The position numbers and the translations under genes were made by a program. From NCBI GenBank assembly GCA_902578315.1, contig CACHCL010000001.1, positions 216,840-280,839 on the forward strand: DNA of 64,000 nucleotides, in the 5' to 3' direction. Below the pieces are notes generated by a model. The model saw only the letters and a list, made by a program, of their open reading frames with translations. It had not been told where the DNA came from and searched no databases. This DNA is from an uncultured Pelagibacteraceae bacterium. GTDB lineage: Bacteria > Pseudomonadota > Alphaproteobacteria > Pelagibacterales > Pelagibacteraceae. Positions 1 to 10,376 of the stretch are shown here, in pieces; within the stretch, counting starts at the first letter, position 1, and every line of letters starts with the position of its first letter.

Positions 1-79
1 TGGTCCTCAAGATAGCGTTTATTTATTTGATAAATTTGTAAAAAGTATGAAAAAAAATGCCAAAAAGAAAAGATATTAA
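1..79 (+). CDS. carA: CarA, carbamoyl-phosphate synthase small subunit (3' end only)
   Basis: An open frame entering from the left edge (codons begin at base 2) reads [19 protein letters not shown] and then a short Lys-rich end, with stop TAA at 77-79. The G-P-x-D-x-x-YLFD-x-F pattern is the usual C-terminus of the glutamine amidotransferase subunit of carbamoyl-phosphate synthase. This fits the carB gene that starts inside it at 57. The two genes overlap by 23 bases in different frames, which suggests translational coupling of the two subunits. Only about 25 residues are visible, so the call rests on this short tail plus context. Confidence 0.8.
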   Translation, partial: GPQDSVYLFDKFVKSMKKNAKKKRY

Positions 80-3000
80 AAAAATTTTAGTGGTCGGTGC
101 TGGGCCGATAATAATTGGTCAAGCTTGCGAATTTGATTATTCAGGCACTCAAGCTTGTAAAGCTTTAAAAGATGAGGGGTTTAAAGTAATTCTTATAAAT
201 TCAAATCCAGCTACAATAATGACGGATCCAAACGTCGCCGATAAAACTTATATCGAACCTATTACTATAGAAATTCTTGAAAAAATTCTTATCAAAGAAA
301 AACCTGATGCAATTTTGCCAACTATGGGTGGTCAAACTGCATTAAATTTAGCAATGGAGGCAAAAAAAAAAGGAATTCTCAAAAAATATAGAATTGAACT
401 TATAGGTGCTAATTCAAAAGCAATTTCTAATGCTGAGGATAGGAAAAAGTTCAGAAAAAATATGATAGAGATTGGTTTGGATCTTCCGAAGTCAAAAATA
501 GTAAATAGTTTTAATCAATCTTCAAAAGCCTTAAAACAAATCGGATTACCAGCAATTATAAGACCGGCTTTTACTCTAGGAGGTTTAGGAGGTGGTATCG
601 CAAAAAATAAAAAAGATTTTTATAAAATAATAAAAAATGGGCTTCAAGAGTCACCTGTTAATCAAGTCTTAGTTGAAGAGTGTTTAGAGGGTTGGAAAGA
701 ATTTGAGATGGAAGTTGTTAGAGATAAAAATGACAATTGCATAATCATTTGCTCAATAGAAAATTTAGATCCCATGGGTATTCATACTGGGGACTCAGTA
801 ACTATCGCTCCAGCACTTACTTTGACCGACAAAGAATATCAAGTTATGAGAAACGCCTCTATAGCTTGCTTAAGAAAAATTGGTGTAGAAACTGGGGGAT
901 CAAATGTTCAATTCGCAATAAATCCAAAAAATGGAAGGATGGTAATCATTGAGATGAATCCTAGGGTTTCAAGATCATCAGCACTGGCTTCTAAAGCCAC
1001 AGGGTTTCCAATAGCGAAAGTAGCAGCAAAGTTAGCCGTTGGTTACACTTTAGACGAATTAAAAAATGAAATTACGAAAGTTACACCTGCATCTTTTGAG
1101 CCCACAATAGACTATGTAGTCACTAAAATCCCAAGGTTTACTTTTGAAAAATTCTCATCTTCAGCTGCAGTTTTAGGAACATCAATGAAATCGGTGGGAG
1201 AAGCAATGGCTATTGGTAGAAATTTTAAAGAGTCTCTTCAAAAAGCCTTGGTTTCTTTAGAAACAGGTTTCTCAGGATTAGACCAAATATTTAATTTAAA
1301 TACAAAACAAATTAAAAAAAAACTTAAAGAGAATATCCCAAATAAGATTTTACTTGTAGGTGAGGCTATTAGAAAAAAAATAAATTTAAAGGATATAAAT
1401 AAACTTTCAAAAATTGATCCTTGGTTTTTAAATCAAATAAAAGAAATCATTGAAAACGAAATTAAAATAAAGAAAAAAGGTCTTCCTAAAAATTTCAATG
1501 AGTTTAATTATATTAAGTCGATAGGATTTTCAGACAAAAAATTATCCGAACTTACGAATACTTCAGAGTCGTTAATTAGAAAAAGAAGAACTGCTTTAAA
1601 AGTTTTACCAGTTTATAAAAAAGTTGATACATGTGCTGCAGAATTTAAATCTTTCACACCCTATATGTATTCTACTTATCAAAGAAATTTCTCCTCTAAT
1701 TCAGAATGTGAGGCTGATCCCTCTAACAGAGATAAAATTATAATTCTGGGTGGGGGGCCTAATAGGATCGGTCAGGGAATAGAGTTTGATTATTGCTGTT
1801 GCCAAGCTAGTTTTGCTCTAAAGGAAGCTAAATATGAAACTATTATGGTGAATTGTAATCCAGAAACGGTTTCAACAGATTATGATACAAGTGACAGACT
1901 ATATTTTGAACCTTTAATAGATGAATTTGTTTTCAATATTATAAAAAGAGAGAAATCAAAAGGTAATGTAAAAGGTGTTATTACTCAGTTTGGGGGCCAA
2001 ACTCCTATTAAACTCGCGAAATTTTTACATGAAAATAAACTTCCAATTCTAGGAACACAGTATACTTCTATTGACCTAGCAGAGGACAGAGATAGATTTA
2101 GAGATCTTTTAAATAAACTTAGTTTAAATCAAGCTGAAAGTGGTATAGCTAAAACTTTTCCTCAAGCAATAAAAATTGCTGATAGGATTGGTTTGCCTTT
2201 AATGGTAAGACCATCTTACGTATTAGGTGGAAGAGCAATGGAGATTGTTCATGAAAAAAGCCAACTCAAAGACTTTGTAAAAGAAGCATTTAAAGTTGCT
2301 GAAAAAAATCCAATCTTAATTGATAAGTTTATTGATAATGCAATGGAAGTTGATGTTGACGCAATATCAGATGGTAAAAATGTTTTTGTAGCTGGCATTA
2401 TGCAGCACATTGAAGAAGCTGGAATACACTCTGGTGATTCAGCATGTAGTCTTCCTCCGGTATCAATAAAACCTTTTTTGATTAAAGAAATTGAAAATCA
2501 AACAAAAAAATTAGCTTTAGCTCTAAAAGTTAAAGGTTTCATGAATGTTCAATATGCAATTAAAAAAGATCAAATTTATGTAATAGAGGTGAATCCTAGG
2601 GCAAGTAGAACTGTACCATTTGTTTCAAAAGCAAAAAATTTACCTCTTGCTAAGATAGCTTCAAGAGTGATGGCTGGAGAAAAATTAACTAAATTTAATT
2701 TAAAAAGTAAAACAAAAGATATGTTTGCAGTTAAAGAGGCAGTATTTCCATTTAATAAATTCCCGAATAGTGATCTTTTACTTGGTCCAGAAATGAAGTC
2801 TACAGGTGAGGTAATGGGTTTTGATAAAAATTTTGGGATGGCTTTTGCTAAGAGTCAAATCGCAGCCTCAAACTCTCTTCCTAAAAAGGGCTTAGCTTTT
2901 ATTTCTTTAAAAAATAGTCATAAAGAAGAAGGAGTTCAACTAGCAAAACAATTAATCAAGTTAAATTTTAAAATTTGTGGCACTGGAGGCACTGCTGATT

Positions 3001-3281
3001 ATATAAGCAAACATGGGATCAAGTGTAAAAAAATTAATAAAGTAAATCAGGGATCTCCTCATATTGTTGATATTTTAAATAGTAAAAAAATAGCATTAGT
3101 TATTAATACAGGTGGCGGAAACAGTGAAGCTCAGTTGAGCGATGCGCTAGCTTTAAGAAGAGCGACGCTAGCTAACAAAGTTCCATATTGCACGAATATG
3201 TCCACAGCCAAGGTTTGTTTGGAAGGAATTAAATCTCTTAAATTGAAAGATATCAGCGTAACCTCTTTACAAGATCTTTAA
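57..3281 (+). CDS. carB: Carbamoyl-phosphate synthase large subunit
   Basis: Makes carbamoyl phosphate from bicarbonate, ATP and ammonia supplied by CarA, for pyrimidine and arginine synthesis. At 1074 residues it has the usual full length. Two homologous ATP-grasp halves are visible: the first begins with [15 protein letters not shown] near residue 17, the second with [14 protein letters not shown] near residue 568. Each half carries a PSYVLGG or PAFTLGG type loop and an EVNPR or EMNPR metal-binding motif. The last 140 residues form the MGS-like allosteric domain ([16 protein letters not shown]). The start overlaps the end of carA. The stop shares bases TTAA (3278-3281) with the stop of the convergent oxygenase gene. 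No missing catalytic motif was seen. Confidence 0.97.
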   Translation: MPKRKDIKKILVVGAGPIIIGQACEFDYSGTQACKALKDEGFKVILINSNPATIMTDPNVADKTYIEPITIEILEKILIKEKPDAILPTMGGQTALNLAMEAKKKGILKKYRIELIGANSKAISNAEDRKKFRKNMIEIGLDLPKSKIVNSFNQSSKALKQIGLPAIIRPAFTLGGLGGGIAKNKKDFYKIIKNGLQESPVNQVLVEECLEGWKEFEMEVVRDKNDNCIIICSIENLDPMGIHTGDSVTIAPALTLTDKEYQVMRNASIACLRKIGVETGGSNVQFAINPKNGRMVIIEMNPRVSRSSALASKATGFPIAKVAAKLAVGYTLDELKNEITKVTPASFEPTIDYVVTKIPRFTFEKFSSSAAVLGTSMKSVGEAMAIGRNFKESLQKALVSLETGFSGLDQIFNLNTKQIKKKLKENIPNKILLVGEAIRKKINLKDINKLSKIDPWFLNQIKEIIENEIKIKKKGLPKNFNEFNYIKSIGFSDKKLSELTNTSESLIRKRRTALKVLPVYKKVDTCAAEFKSFTPYMYSTYQRNFSSNSECEADPSNRDKIIILGGGPNRIGQGIEFDYCCCQASFALKEAKYETIMVNCNPETVSTDYDTSDRLYFEPLIDEFVFNIIKREKSKGNVKGVITQFGGQTPIKLAKFLHENKLPILGTQYTSIDLAEDRDRFRDLLNKLSLNQAESGIAKTFPQAIKIADRIGLPLMVRPSYVLGGRAMEIVHEKSQLKDFVKEAFKVAEKNPILIDKFIDNAMEVDVDAISDGKNVFVAGIMQHIEEAGIHSGDSACSLPPVSIKPFLIKEIENQTKKLALALKVKGFMNVQYAIKKDQIYVIEVNPRASRTVPFVSKAKNLPLAKIASRVMAGEKLTKFNLKSKTKDMFAVKEAVFPFNKFPNSDLLLGPEMKSTGEVMGFDKNFGMAFAKSQIAASNSLPKKGLAFISLKNSHKEEGVQLAKQLIKLNFKICGTGGTADYISKHGIKCKKINKVNQGSPHIVDILNSKKIALVINTGGGNSEAQLSDALALRRATLANKVPYCTNMSTAKVCLEGIKSLKLKDISVTSLQDL

Positions 3282-3943
3282 TTTTTAACTTTCCAATCAG
3301 TTTCGAAGGTAACGTAGTTTATTTGAATACATCTTCTTTCTTTTTTAATCTCTTTTTTTTCCATTCCATGCCAAGTGTTCGGCCCACTTGTAAAGAAGTA
3401 TCCATAATTATGTTTATAAGGAACTGTTTTAACTTTTTTTAATTTTGCATCATAAAAATCAGTTCCTAAATTCTCCGACTCGTTATGTAAATTAACAAAA
3501 ACTATTGATGACATTAATTTTTCCTCAATATCGCAGTGAGGCTTCAACCAAAAACCTTCTCTATCACAAATTACTTCTAGTCTAACATAAGAATTGCTCA
3601 AATCTTTACCAATCAATGATCCAATTTTTTTATAAACTTCAGCTGATCTTAATTCTTCAATAAATTTTGTTAAGTTTGGAAATTGATTAGAGTTTTCTTT
3701 AGTAACATAACATCTTAGCTTTTTTGCTTTTCCGCCATCTTTAATTCCAGCTCGAAATGCTCCTTCTCCTCCATCAAGAGCTCTTGTTCCATCATAATTT
3801 AGATTTTGTTTTCTAGGATCAGCAATCTCTGCACTACAGATCTCGTCAATGGCATTTTGAGTCAGCGGCTGATTGATTTCAAAATGTTTAAAAGGATCGC
3901 TAAATAGTTTAGTCCTTTCTTCTAATGATTTAAATAATTCCAT
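3278..3943 (-). CDS. 2OG-Fe(II) oxygenase family protein
   Basis: A 221-residue protein with the double-stranded beta-helix iron ligands of 2-oxoglutarate/Fe(II) dioxygenases. The HxD pair is in KPHCDIEEK (about residue 135), the distal histidine is in NTWHGM (about 193), and the 2OG-binding arginine is probably in ERRCIQINY near 205. There is no signal peptide. Families like this include prolyl hydroxylase-like and sugar or lipid hydroxylating enzymes; the substrate cannot be read from the sequence. Its start overlaps by 14 bases the end of the upstream ELM1-family gene, so the two are probably co-transcribed. Its stop overlaps that of carB on the other strand by four bases. Confidence 0.75.
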   Translation of the reverse strand: MELFKSLEERTKLFSDPFKHFEINQPLTQNAIDEICSAEIADPRKQNLNYDGTRALDGGEGAFRAGIKDGGKAKKLRCYVTKENSNQFPNLTKFIEELRSAEVYKKIGSLIGKDLSNSYVRLEVICDREGFWLKPHCDIEEKLMSSIVFVNLHNESENLGTDFYDAKLKKVKTVPYKHNYGYFFTSGPNTWHGMEKKEIKKERRCIQINYVTFETDWKVKN

Positions 3944-4883
3944 GTTTTTTTATTTTTGCTTTTACTATTGGAGCAATTCTGTTTACCTCATTTAAACTAT
4001 TGTAACTCCAACTTTCAACCCTATCTTCTAATTCCCTTGTTATACCTAAATCTTTCAATTGTGAATAAAATTTTTTAAATCTTCCAGTTGGCTTAAAAGA
4101 CTTCATCATTGCAATATAAACGGGTTTTCCGGTCATAGCAGCCTCTGAAATCATTGACGTGGAGTCGCACGTTACAACTATATAATTTGAGATTGCTAGT
4201 GCAGAAAGATAAGCTTTTTTATCGATATTTTTTACAACGTGGTGGTTAATGCTAAAGGTATTAAATGCTATTTTTAAAATTTTTTCAGGTGTTCTGTAAG
4301 AAGGAATTACAATAATTTTAAATTTATCTGGGGTAAATAATGTCTTAACTTTGTTAAAAAGTTCATGAATTTGTTTTTCTGAATAATTATAATATTTGTT
4401 TGGTCCTCCGATAATAAATGCTACTAACTCTTTTCTTTTATCTTTTTCAATTCCTAGATACGTTGAATTATCATTAATCTCTTTTTTTGTTAAATAATGA
4501 ATGGCACCCGTTGTATTAATTATATTTTCACCTTTTAAACGATCGTGCTCAGGACTCACTATAAGGTCAAAGTGTTCAAAAGAAACTTTAGGATCTTGTA
4601 TGTGAATATTGAAAATTTGATTACCTAACCTTTTTTTTAAAGCTATTGATGGTATTACACTTTTTCTTCCACAAGATATAATGATTTTACAATCGCACAC
4701 GAATTTATTTTTAACCAAATTTTCCGATATTGGACTGATTTTAGGGGGAATAAAATTCCAAAAAGTTTTTAATTCAATTTTTTGGTGTTTATAACTTAGG
4801 CCCAAAGCTTTGGCTAATCCCTCTACTTGACTAACCATACCGTGCATACCTTGCGTTAAAAGAAGTGCTTTTAATTCTAACAT
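3930..4883 (-). CDS. ELM1 family protein (mitochondrial fission ELM1-like, GT-B-like fold)
   Basis: A 317-residue soluble protein resembling the bacterial members of the ELM1 family, named after a plant mitochondrial fission factor. The N-terminal LLLTQGMHGMVSQVEGLAKAL and the later ISCGRKSVIPSIALKK, HIQDP and VTCDSTSMISEAAMTGKPV segments are typical of that family. The last one resembles the donor-sugar loop of GT-B glycosyltransferases. The bacterial function is unknown, and glycosyl transfer to the envelope is only an inference. It shares a 14-base overlap with the downstream oxygenase gene, and its start lies 23 bases from the divergent trxB start. Confidence 0.7.
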   Translation of the reverse strand: MLELKALLLTQGMHGMVSQVEGLAKALGLSYKHQKIELKTFWNFIPPKISPISENLVKNKFVCDCKIIISCGRKSVIPSIALKKRLGNQIFNIHIQDPKVSFEHFDLIVSPEHDRLKGENIINTTGAIHYLTKKEINDNSTYLGIEKDKRKELVAFIIGGPNKYYNYSEKQIHELFNKVKTLFTPDKFKIIVIPSYRTPEKILKIAFNTFSINHHVVKNIDKKAYLSALAISNYIVVTCDSTSMISEAAMTGKPVYIAMMKSFKPTGRFKKFYSQLKDLGITRELEDRVESWSYNSLNEVNRIAPIVKAKIKKHGII

Positions 4884-4906
4884 TAGTTACTATATACCCT
4901 TACATA

Positions 4907-5857
4907 ATGAATAATAAATCAACAAAACATACAAAAGTGTTAATTCTTGGATCTGGTCCTGCTGGCTATACAGCGGCTATTTATGCGGCTAGAGCAATGC
5001 TTAAACCAATACTTGTTCATGGTTCTCAACCCGGAGGACAATTAACTACAACCACTGATGTTGAAAATTACCCTGGATACTCAAAAGTGATTCAAGGTCC
5101 ATGGCTTATGGATGAAATGAAAGGCCAAGCCGAAGCTGTAGGAACAGAGATGATACAAGATCATATCAGCAAAGTTGACTTAACAAAAAAACCTTTTACG
5201 GCAAAAGGTGATAGCGGTCAGATTTACACTGCAGATAGTTTTATAATTTCAACAGGAGCACAAGCAAGATGGTTAAATTTAAAATCTGAACAAGAGTTTA
5301 GAGGTTTTGGAGTTTCAGCATGTGCTACTTGTGACGGATTTTTCTTTAAGGAAAAAGAGGTAGCTGTAGTTGGTGGGGGAAATGCTGCTGTTGAGGAAGC
5401 AATGTTCCTCACTAAATTTGCCTCAAAGGTTTATTTAATACATAGAAGAAACGAATTGAGAGCAGAAAAAATGCTTCAAGCTAAATTAAAATCTAATAAG
5501 AAAATAGAAATAATTTGGGATACAGTAGTTGAGGATGTTATTGGTACTAGAGAGCCAAAAACTGTGAATGCATTAAAAATTAAAAATGTAAAAGATAATA
5601 AAGTTAAAGATCTTAAAGTTGATGGTTTATTTATTGCCATAGGTCATGATCCAGCTACATCTTTATTTAAAGATCAACTTAAAATGGACAAAGAAGGGTA
5701 TTTAATAACAAAACCTGACTCTACTGAAACGAATATTCCAGGAGTTTTTGCTGCAGGAGATGTAAAGGATAAAATTTTTAGACAAGCAGTTACCGCTGCT
5801 GGAATGGGTTGTATGTCAGCACTTGAAGCTGAAAAATATCTATCTGAATCTAATTAA
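4907..5857 (+). CDS. trxB: Thioredoxin reductase (NADPH)
   Basis: Flavoprotein that reduces thioredoxin with NADPH. It shows the FAD-binding GSGPAGYTAAIYAARA motif near the N-terminus, PGGQLTTTTDVENYPG, the redox-active CATC pair followed by DG (about residue 140), the NADPH site VVGGGNAAVEEA, and the C-terminal FAD motif GVFAAGDV. The frame is open from 4865, but ATG at 4907 (MNNKSTKHTKV) is preferred: it gives 316 residues, the family norm, and avoids overlap with the divergent ELM1-type gene. Only 23 bases separate the two start codons. The 3' end overlaps the convergent aminotransferase gene by eight bases. Confidence 0.95.
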   Translation: MNNKSTKHTKVLILGSGPAGYTAAIYAARAMLKPILVHGSQPGGQLTTTTDVENYPGYSKVIQGPWLMDEMKGQAEAVGTEMIQDHISKVDLTKKPFTAKGDSGQIYTADSFIISTGAQARWLNLKSEQEFRGFGVSACATCDGFFFKEKEVAVVGGGNAAVEEAMFLTKFASKVYLIHRRNELRAEKMLQAKLKSNKKIEIIWDTVVEDVIGTREPKTVNALKIKNVKDNKVKDLKVDGLFIAIGHDPATSLFKDQLKMDKEGYLITKPDSTETNIPGVFAAGDVKDKIFRQAVTAAGMGCMSALEAEKYLSESN

Positions 5858-7037
5858 GGCTATCACAAAAACTTTTAATTCTTTTCATTGCTTTTTTCAA
5901 ATTTTCCATTGAAGTAGCGTAAGATATCCTAAAGTAACCGTCTAAACCAAAGGCAGAACCTTGAACCACAGCTACCTCAGCTTTTTCTAACAGTTTTTCT
6001 ACAAAATCTTTATCGGATTTAAGTTTCGTTTTCTTGTTTAGTAATTTTTTACAATTTGGGAAAACGTAAAAAGCTCCTTCAGGACTTAAACAGCTTATAC
6101 CTTTTATATTATTTAAACTATCAACAACAAAATTTCTTCTTTCTTTAAAATAATTTGATCTTTCTGAAATAAAGTCTTGTGTTCCGTTTAAAGCCTCGAC
6201 TGCAGCTGCTTGACTTATGGATGTAGGATTACTAGTTGATTGGGATTGAATTTTAGCCATCGCTTTAATTATTTCTTTTGGACCTGCGGCATAACCTATT
6301 CTCCAGCCAGTCATTGAGTAAGATTTACTCACTCCATTCATGGTTAAAGTTCTGCTTTTTAATTTTTCAATTTGCGCAATTGTAAAAAATTTAAAACCGT
6401 CATAAGTAATATGTTCGTAAATATCATCGCTTAAAATATATAAATTTTTATATTTTATTAAAATTTTCGACAAAGCTATTATCTCATCTTTTGTATAACC
6501 AGAGCCTGTAGGATTAGATGGCGAGTTTATAATTATCCACTTTGTTTTCTTTGAAACTACTCTTGTTAATTTTTCCGGTGTTAACTTAAAATTATTTTTT
6601 TCATCACACTTTATAATTTTAGGTTTGCCTCCAGCCAATAAAACAATATCGGGATAAGAAACCCAATAAGGGGCTGGAATAATTACCTCATCACCTTTAT
6701 TTATGGTTGCCATAAAAGCATTATATAAAACTTGCTTTCCACCAGTTCCAACTGAAATTTGATCAAGCTCGTATGATAAATTATTTTCTCTAGAAAATTT
6801 TGCTTGGATAGCTTTTTTTAGAGCTGGAGTTCCATCCACTGCAGTATATTTTGTATCCCCTTTTCTAATCGCTTCTATTGCTGCTTCTTTAATATTGTCT
6901 GGGGTATCAAAATCAGGCTCTCCAGCCCCTAAACCAATAACATCCTTTCCAGCAGCTCTCATTTCCCTAGCTTTTGAGGTGACTGCTATTGTAGGCGACG
7001 GTTTTATACGTTTTAAACTATTGGAAACTATGCTCAT
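5850..7037 (-). CDS. aspC: Aspartate-type aminotransferase, class I/II, PLP-dependent
   Basis: A 395-residue fold-type I aminotransferase of the alphaproteobacterial aspartate transaminase kind, interconverting aspartate/oxaloacetate with glutamate/2-oxoglutarate. It shows GLGAGEPDFDTPDNI near the N-terminus, NSPSNPTG (about residue 175), the ILSDDIYEHI loop, the PLP lysine in NGVSKSYSMTGWRIGYA (about 237) and the carboxylate-binding arginine in DGYFRISYA near the end. Specificity is inferred; related enzymes also act on aromatic amino acids or prephenate. It is divergent from uvrB with 38 bases between the starts, and convergent with trxB, sharing eight bases. Confidence 0.88.
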   Translation of the reverse strand: MSIVSNSLKRIKPSPTIAVTSKAREMRAAGKDVIGLGAGEPDFDTPDNIKEAAIEAIRKGDTKYTAVDGTPALKKAIQAKFSRENNLSYELDQISVGTGGKQVLYNAFMATINKGDEVIIPAPYWVSYPDIVLLAGGKPKIIKCDEKNNFKLTPEKLTRVVSKKTKWIIINSPSNPTGSGYTKDEIIALSKILIKYKNLYILSDDIYEHITYDGFKFFTIAQIEKLKSRTLTMNGVSKSYSMTGWRIGYAAGPKEIIKAMAKIQSQSTSNPTSISQAAAVEALNGTQDFISERSNYFKERRNFVVDSLNNIKGISCLSPEGAFYVFPNCKKLLNKKTKLKSDKDFVEKLLEKAEVAVVQGSAFGLDGYFRISYATSMENLKKAMKRIKSFCDSLN

Positions 7038-7050
7038 TGAAATTTATAAT
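7021..7050 (+). promoter_or_regulatory. Candidate promoter for uvrB
   Basis: TTGGAA (7021-7026) and a perfect TATAAT (7045-7050) are 18 bases apart. Transcription would then start near 7057 and give a leader of about 19 bases. The -35 box lies inside the first codons of the divergent aminotransferase gene. This is a consensus match only. No SOS box of the alphaproteobacterial GTTC-N7-GTTC kind was seen in the 38-base gap. Confidence 0.4.
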
Positions 7051-7075
7051 ATAATTAACTTATTATTAACACAAA

Positions 7076-9247
7076 ATGCAAAATACTTATCAAGAAAAAT
7101 TAGCTGATCTAGAAGTTAATAACTCGAAAAAAATTAAGAAGTTAGAGGGAGGTATTAACTTTAAAATCAAAAGTGATTTTCAACCTAGCGGTGACCAACC
7201 AGAGGCCATAAAGAAAATATTAAAAAACTTAAAAGATAACAAACAAGAACAAGTGCTTTTAGGAGTTACGGGATCAGGTAAAACGTTTACAATGGCAAAA
7301 GTTATCGAAAAGGCTAATAGACCAGCTCTAATTCTTGCACCAAACAAAACTTTGGCTGCTCAATTGTACGGAGAGTTTAAAAGTTTTTTTCCTGATAATG
7401 CTGTAGAATATTTTGTATCATATTACGATTACTATACTCCAGAAGCATACGTTCCTAGATCTGATACTTATATAGAAAAAGAAGCCTCAATAAATGAACA
7501 AATTGATCGTATGAGACACTCGGCAACAAGATCTTTGTTGGAAAGAGATGATGTGATTATTGTTGCGAGTGTATCATGTATTTATGGTTTAGGCTCTGTA
7601 GAGGCTTACTCCAAAATGACTATTACTCTTAAGAAAAATTATGAGTATGAGCGAGATGATTTAATTAAAGCATTTATAAACTTACAGTACAAAAGAAATG
7701 ATCAAAATTTTTTTAGAGGAACTTTTAGGGTAAGAGGAGAAAATTTAGAGATTTTTCCATCACACTTAGAAGACAGAGCTTGGAGAATAAGTTTTAATTT
7801 AAATAAATTGGAAAAAATTGAAGAATTTGACCCACTTACTGGAGACAAGACAAATGATTACTCAATAATAAAAATTTACGCTAATAGTCATTATATAACT
7901 CCTAAGCCAACTATCGAGCAAGCAATCAGACAAATAAAATCTGAGTTAGCTGAAACTTTAAAAAAACATAGAGAAAATAACAAACTTTTAGAGGAACAAA
8001 GATTAAGAGAGCGAACTAAGTTTGATCTAGAAATGATTGAAGCTACCGGCACTTGTGCAGGGATAGAAAATTATTCAAGATTTTTATCAGGAAGAAAAGC
8101 TGGTGAACCTCCTCCTACTCTATTTGAGTATTTTCCAGATAATGCAATTGTATTTGTAGATGAAAGTCACGTAACAGTCCCTCAATTAAATGGGATGTAT
8201 AAGGGCGACCGTACAAGAAAAAGTACATTAGCCGAATACGGTTTTAGACTCCCTTCATGTATGGACAATAGACCTTTGAAATTTGAAGAGTGGGATTTAA
8301 TGAGAACACAAACTGTTTTTGTCTCTGCTACCCCAGGACCCTGGGAACTAAAACAAACAAGCAATAAATATATTGACCAAATCATTAGGCCAACAGGTTT
8401 AATAGACCCACCTGTTGAAATAAGGCCAGCCAAAACTCAAGTTGATGATCTTATGCACGAGGCAAAAGAGATTGTAAAAAAAGGATATAGAGTTCTTGCT
8501 ACAACGCTGACAAAAAAAATGGCTGAAGATCTTACTGAGTACCTCCACGAAAATGGTCTTAAAGTAAGGTATATGCATTCTGATATTGATACTCTGGAAA
8601 GAATTGAGATCATAAGAGATTTAAGAATGGGGGTGTTTGATATTCTTGTAGGAATTAATTTGTTAAGAGAAGGATTAGATATTCCTGAATGTGCTTTGGT
8701 AGCAATTTTAGATGCTGATAAAGAGGGATTTTTAAGATCTGAAACTTCTTTAATTCAAACGATTGGAAGAGCAGCGCGAAATGTTGATGGTAAGGTAATT
8801 TTATATGCTGATAAAGTCACGAAGAGCATTGAAAATGCAATTAAGGAAACAGACAGAAGGAGAAATAAACAATTAGAATATAATAAGAAAAATGGAATAA
8901 CCGCTGAGTCAGTTAAAAAAGAGATAAGTGACATTTTAGAGTCTGTTTATGAAAAAGATTACGTTAAAATTAGTGAAGGCTCAAACGTAGGTGGAAACTT
9001 AAAAAAACATCTTAAAGCTTTAAACAGAAAAATGAAGGAAGCTGCATCTAATTTAGAATTTGAAGAGGCAGCTAAACTAAGAGATGAGATGAGAAAACTA
9101 GAAGCTAGTGAACTTGAAATTACTTTAAATCCTAAAATATCTCAATATAATTTGAAAAGTAAAGTTTATCCAAAAGGAAGATCGACTATGGGTATGCCTG
9201 GTACAAAACCAAGAAAAGCGATAAAAAAATGGAAGCCAAAAAAATAA
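7076..9247 (+). CDS. uvrB: Excinuclease ABC subunit B
   Basis: DNA-damage verification helicase of nucleotide excision repair, acting with UvrA and UvrC. At 723 residues it is complete. It shows Walker A GVTGSGKT (63-70), the beta-hairpin region rich in tyrosines ([12 protein letters not shown]), the Walker B DESH box, helicase motifs [27 protein letters not shown] and [10 protein letters not shown], and the C-terminal UVR motif (about residues 645-680) that contacts UvrC. The ATG at 7076 is used. The 3' end overlaps the following SDR gene by 19 bases. uvrC lies two genes downstream on the same strand, so both excinuclease genes probably share a transcript with the two pterin genes between them. 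Confidence 0.97.
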   Translation: MQNTYQEKLADLEVNNSKKIKKLEGGINFKIKSDFQPSGDQPEAIKKILKNLKDNKQEQVLLGVTGSGKTFTMAKVIEKANRPALILAPNKTLAAQLYGEFKSFFPDNAVEYFVSYYDYYTPEAYVPRSDTYIEKEASINEQIDRMRHSATRSLLERDDVIIVASVSCIYGLGSVEAYSKMTITLKKNYEYERDDLIKAFINLQYKRNDQNFFRGTFRVRGENLEIFPSHLEDRAWRISFNLNKLEKIEEFDPLTGDKTNDYSIIKIYANSHYITPKPTIEQAIRQIKSELAETLKKHRENNKLLEEQRLRERTKFDLEMIEATGTCAGIENYSRFLSGRKAGEPPPTLFEYFPDNAIVFVDESHVTVPQLNGMYKGDRTRKSTLAEYGFRLPSCMDNRPLKFEEWDLMRTQTVFVSATPGPWELKQTSNKYIDQIIRPTGLIDPPVEIRPAKTQVDDLMHEAKEIVKKGYRVLATTLTKKMAEDLTEYLHENGLKVRYMHSDIDTLERIEIIRDLRMGVFDILVGINLLREGLDIPECALVAILDADKEGFLRSETSLIQTIGRAARNVDGKVILYADKVTKSIENAIKETDRRRNKQLEYNKKNGITAESVKKEISDILESVYEKDYVKISEGSNVGGNLKKHLKALNRKMKEAASNLEFEEAAKLRDEMRKLEASELEITLNPKISQYNLKSKVYPKGRSTMGMPGTKPRKAIKKWKPKK

Positions 9248-9984
9248 TCATCACTGGTGGAGCTACTAGAATAGGATCTGCAATCGCTAAAAGTTTAGTA
9301 AGTTTTGAAACAAAAATAGGTATCCACTTTAACAAATCTAAAAGTAATGCCTTAAAATTAAAAAAAGAATTAGAGGAACTTGGGGCTGAAGTATACTTAT
9401 TTAAAGCTGATTTAAATAATCTTAAACAGACCGAAACTTTAATAAAAAAAGCTTATAAAACTTTGAAAGGATTAGATTGTTTAATTAATAATGCATCTAT
9501 TTTTGAAAACGATAATCTTGAAAATTTTTCTGAAAAATCCTTTACAAAACATATGAATATCAACTTAAAAGCACCAGCAATCATGACGCAAAATTTTAAA
9601 AGATTAATTAAAAATAAAGAGGGATGTATCATTAATATTATTGATCAAAGAGTCGAAAAATTAACTCCTTTTTTTTTCTCTTACACTTTAAGTAAGTCTT
9701 CATTGGCTACTTTTACAAAAACATCAGCCATGAAATTAGCGCCTAGTATAAGAGTGAATGGTATTTCACCTGGACCAACATTAAAAAACAAAAGACAATC
9801 TGAAAGGCATTTTAAAAAGCAATGGAAATCCACACTCTTAAAAAAAAAAGTAGATTTAGAAAACATATGTAATGGAGTAAAGTTTCTTATTGAAAATAAA
9901 AATATAACAGGAGAGATAATTAATATTGATAGCGGGCAAAGACTGGCATGGCAAACACCAGATATTATTAATACAAAAGAATGA
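9229..9984 (+). CDS. Pteridine reductase-like SDR (FolM/PTR1 type)
   Basis: A 251-residue short-chain dehydrogenase. The NADP-binding TGGATRIG (9-16) carries the Arg typical of pteridine reductases, followed by NNAS (87-90). In place of the usual catalytic serine there is Asp139, exactly 13 residues before Tyr152 of the YxxxK motif (Tyr152, Lys156). That is the arrangement known in PTR1 and FolM. NGISPGP completes the site. The gene overlaps folB by four bases, so a role in reducing dihydropterins or dihydrofolate is likely (inference). Alternatives among general SDR reductases cannot be excluded, but the Asp/Tyr spacing and the folB neighbour agree. Confidence 0.75.
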   Translation: MEAKKIIITGGATRIGSAIAKSLVSFETKIGIHFNKSKSNALKLKKELEELGAEVYLFKADLNNLKQTETLIKKAYKTLKGLDCLINNASIFENDNLENFSEKSFTKHMNINLKAPAIMTQNFKRLIKNKEGCIINIIDQRVEKLTPFFFSYTLSKSSLATFTKTSAMKLAPSIRVNGISPGPTLKNKRQSERHFKKQWKSTLLKKKVDLENICNGVKFLIENKNITGEIINIDSGQRLAWQTPDIINTKE

Positions 9985-10376
9985 AATTAATTAAATTTAA
10001 AAAAAAAGAAAAATTTAAATATAAAAGAAAAGTAATTATAAAAGATTTAATCTTAAATATTTCTATAGGAATACACAATTTTGAGAAAAAAAATAGACAA
10101 AGAGTAAAATTTAATATTGAAATTTTAACAAATCCATATGTGACTCCTAATAACAAAGATTTGAATTCAATACTTAATTACGAGGAAATTGTAAGTAAAA
10201 TTGAGAAAATTGCTTATCTAAAACATCACGAGTTACTCGAAGATTTGGCAGAAAATATTTTTAATATGATATTTAGAAATAAACTTGTTAAAAAGATAAA
10301 TCTTAAGATAGAAAAGTTAGATATCTTAAAGAAAACCAAATCTGTTGGCATCGAGGTATCAAAATCAAAAGTATGA
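9981..10376 (+). CDS. folB: Dihydroneopterin aldolase
   Basis: Converts 7,8-dihydroneopterin to 6-hydroxymethyl-dihydropterin in folate synthesis. In 131 residues it shows the family landmarks: [11 protein letters not shown] with the pterin-anchoring Glu, LNYEEI with the active-site Tyr, LLEDLAENI, and [19 protein letters not shown] with the catalytic Lys. A Lys-rich stretch of about 15 residues precedes the domain, so a later start is possible, though no later in-frame Met is near. It overlaps the SDR upstream by four bases and uvrC downstream by four bases, pointing to translational coupling. Confidence 0.88.
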   Translation: MKLIKFKKKEKFKYKRKVIIKDLILNISIGIHNFEKKNRQRVKFNIEILTNPYVTPNNKDLNSILNYEEIVSKIEKIAYLKHHELLEDLAENIFNMIFRNKLVKKINLKIEKLDILKKTKSVGIEVSKSKV

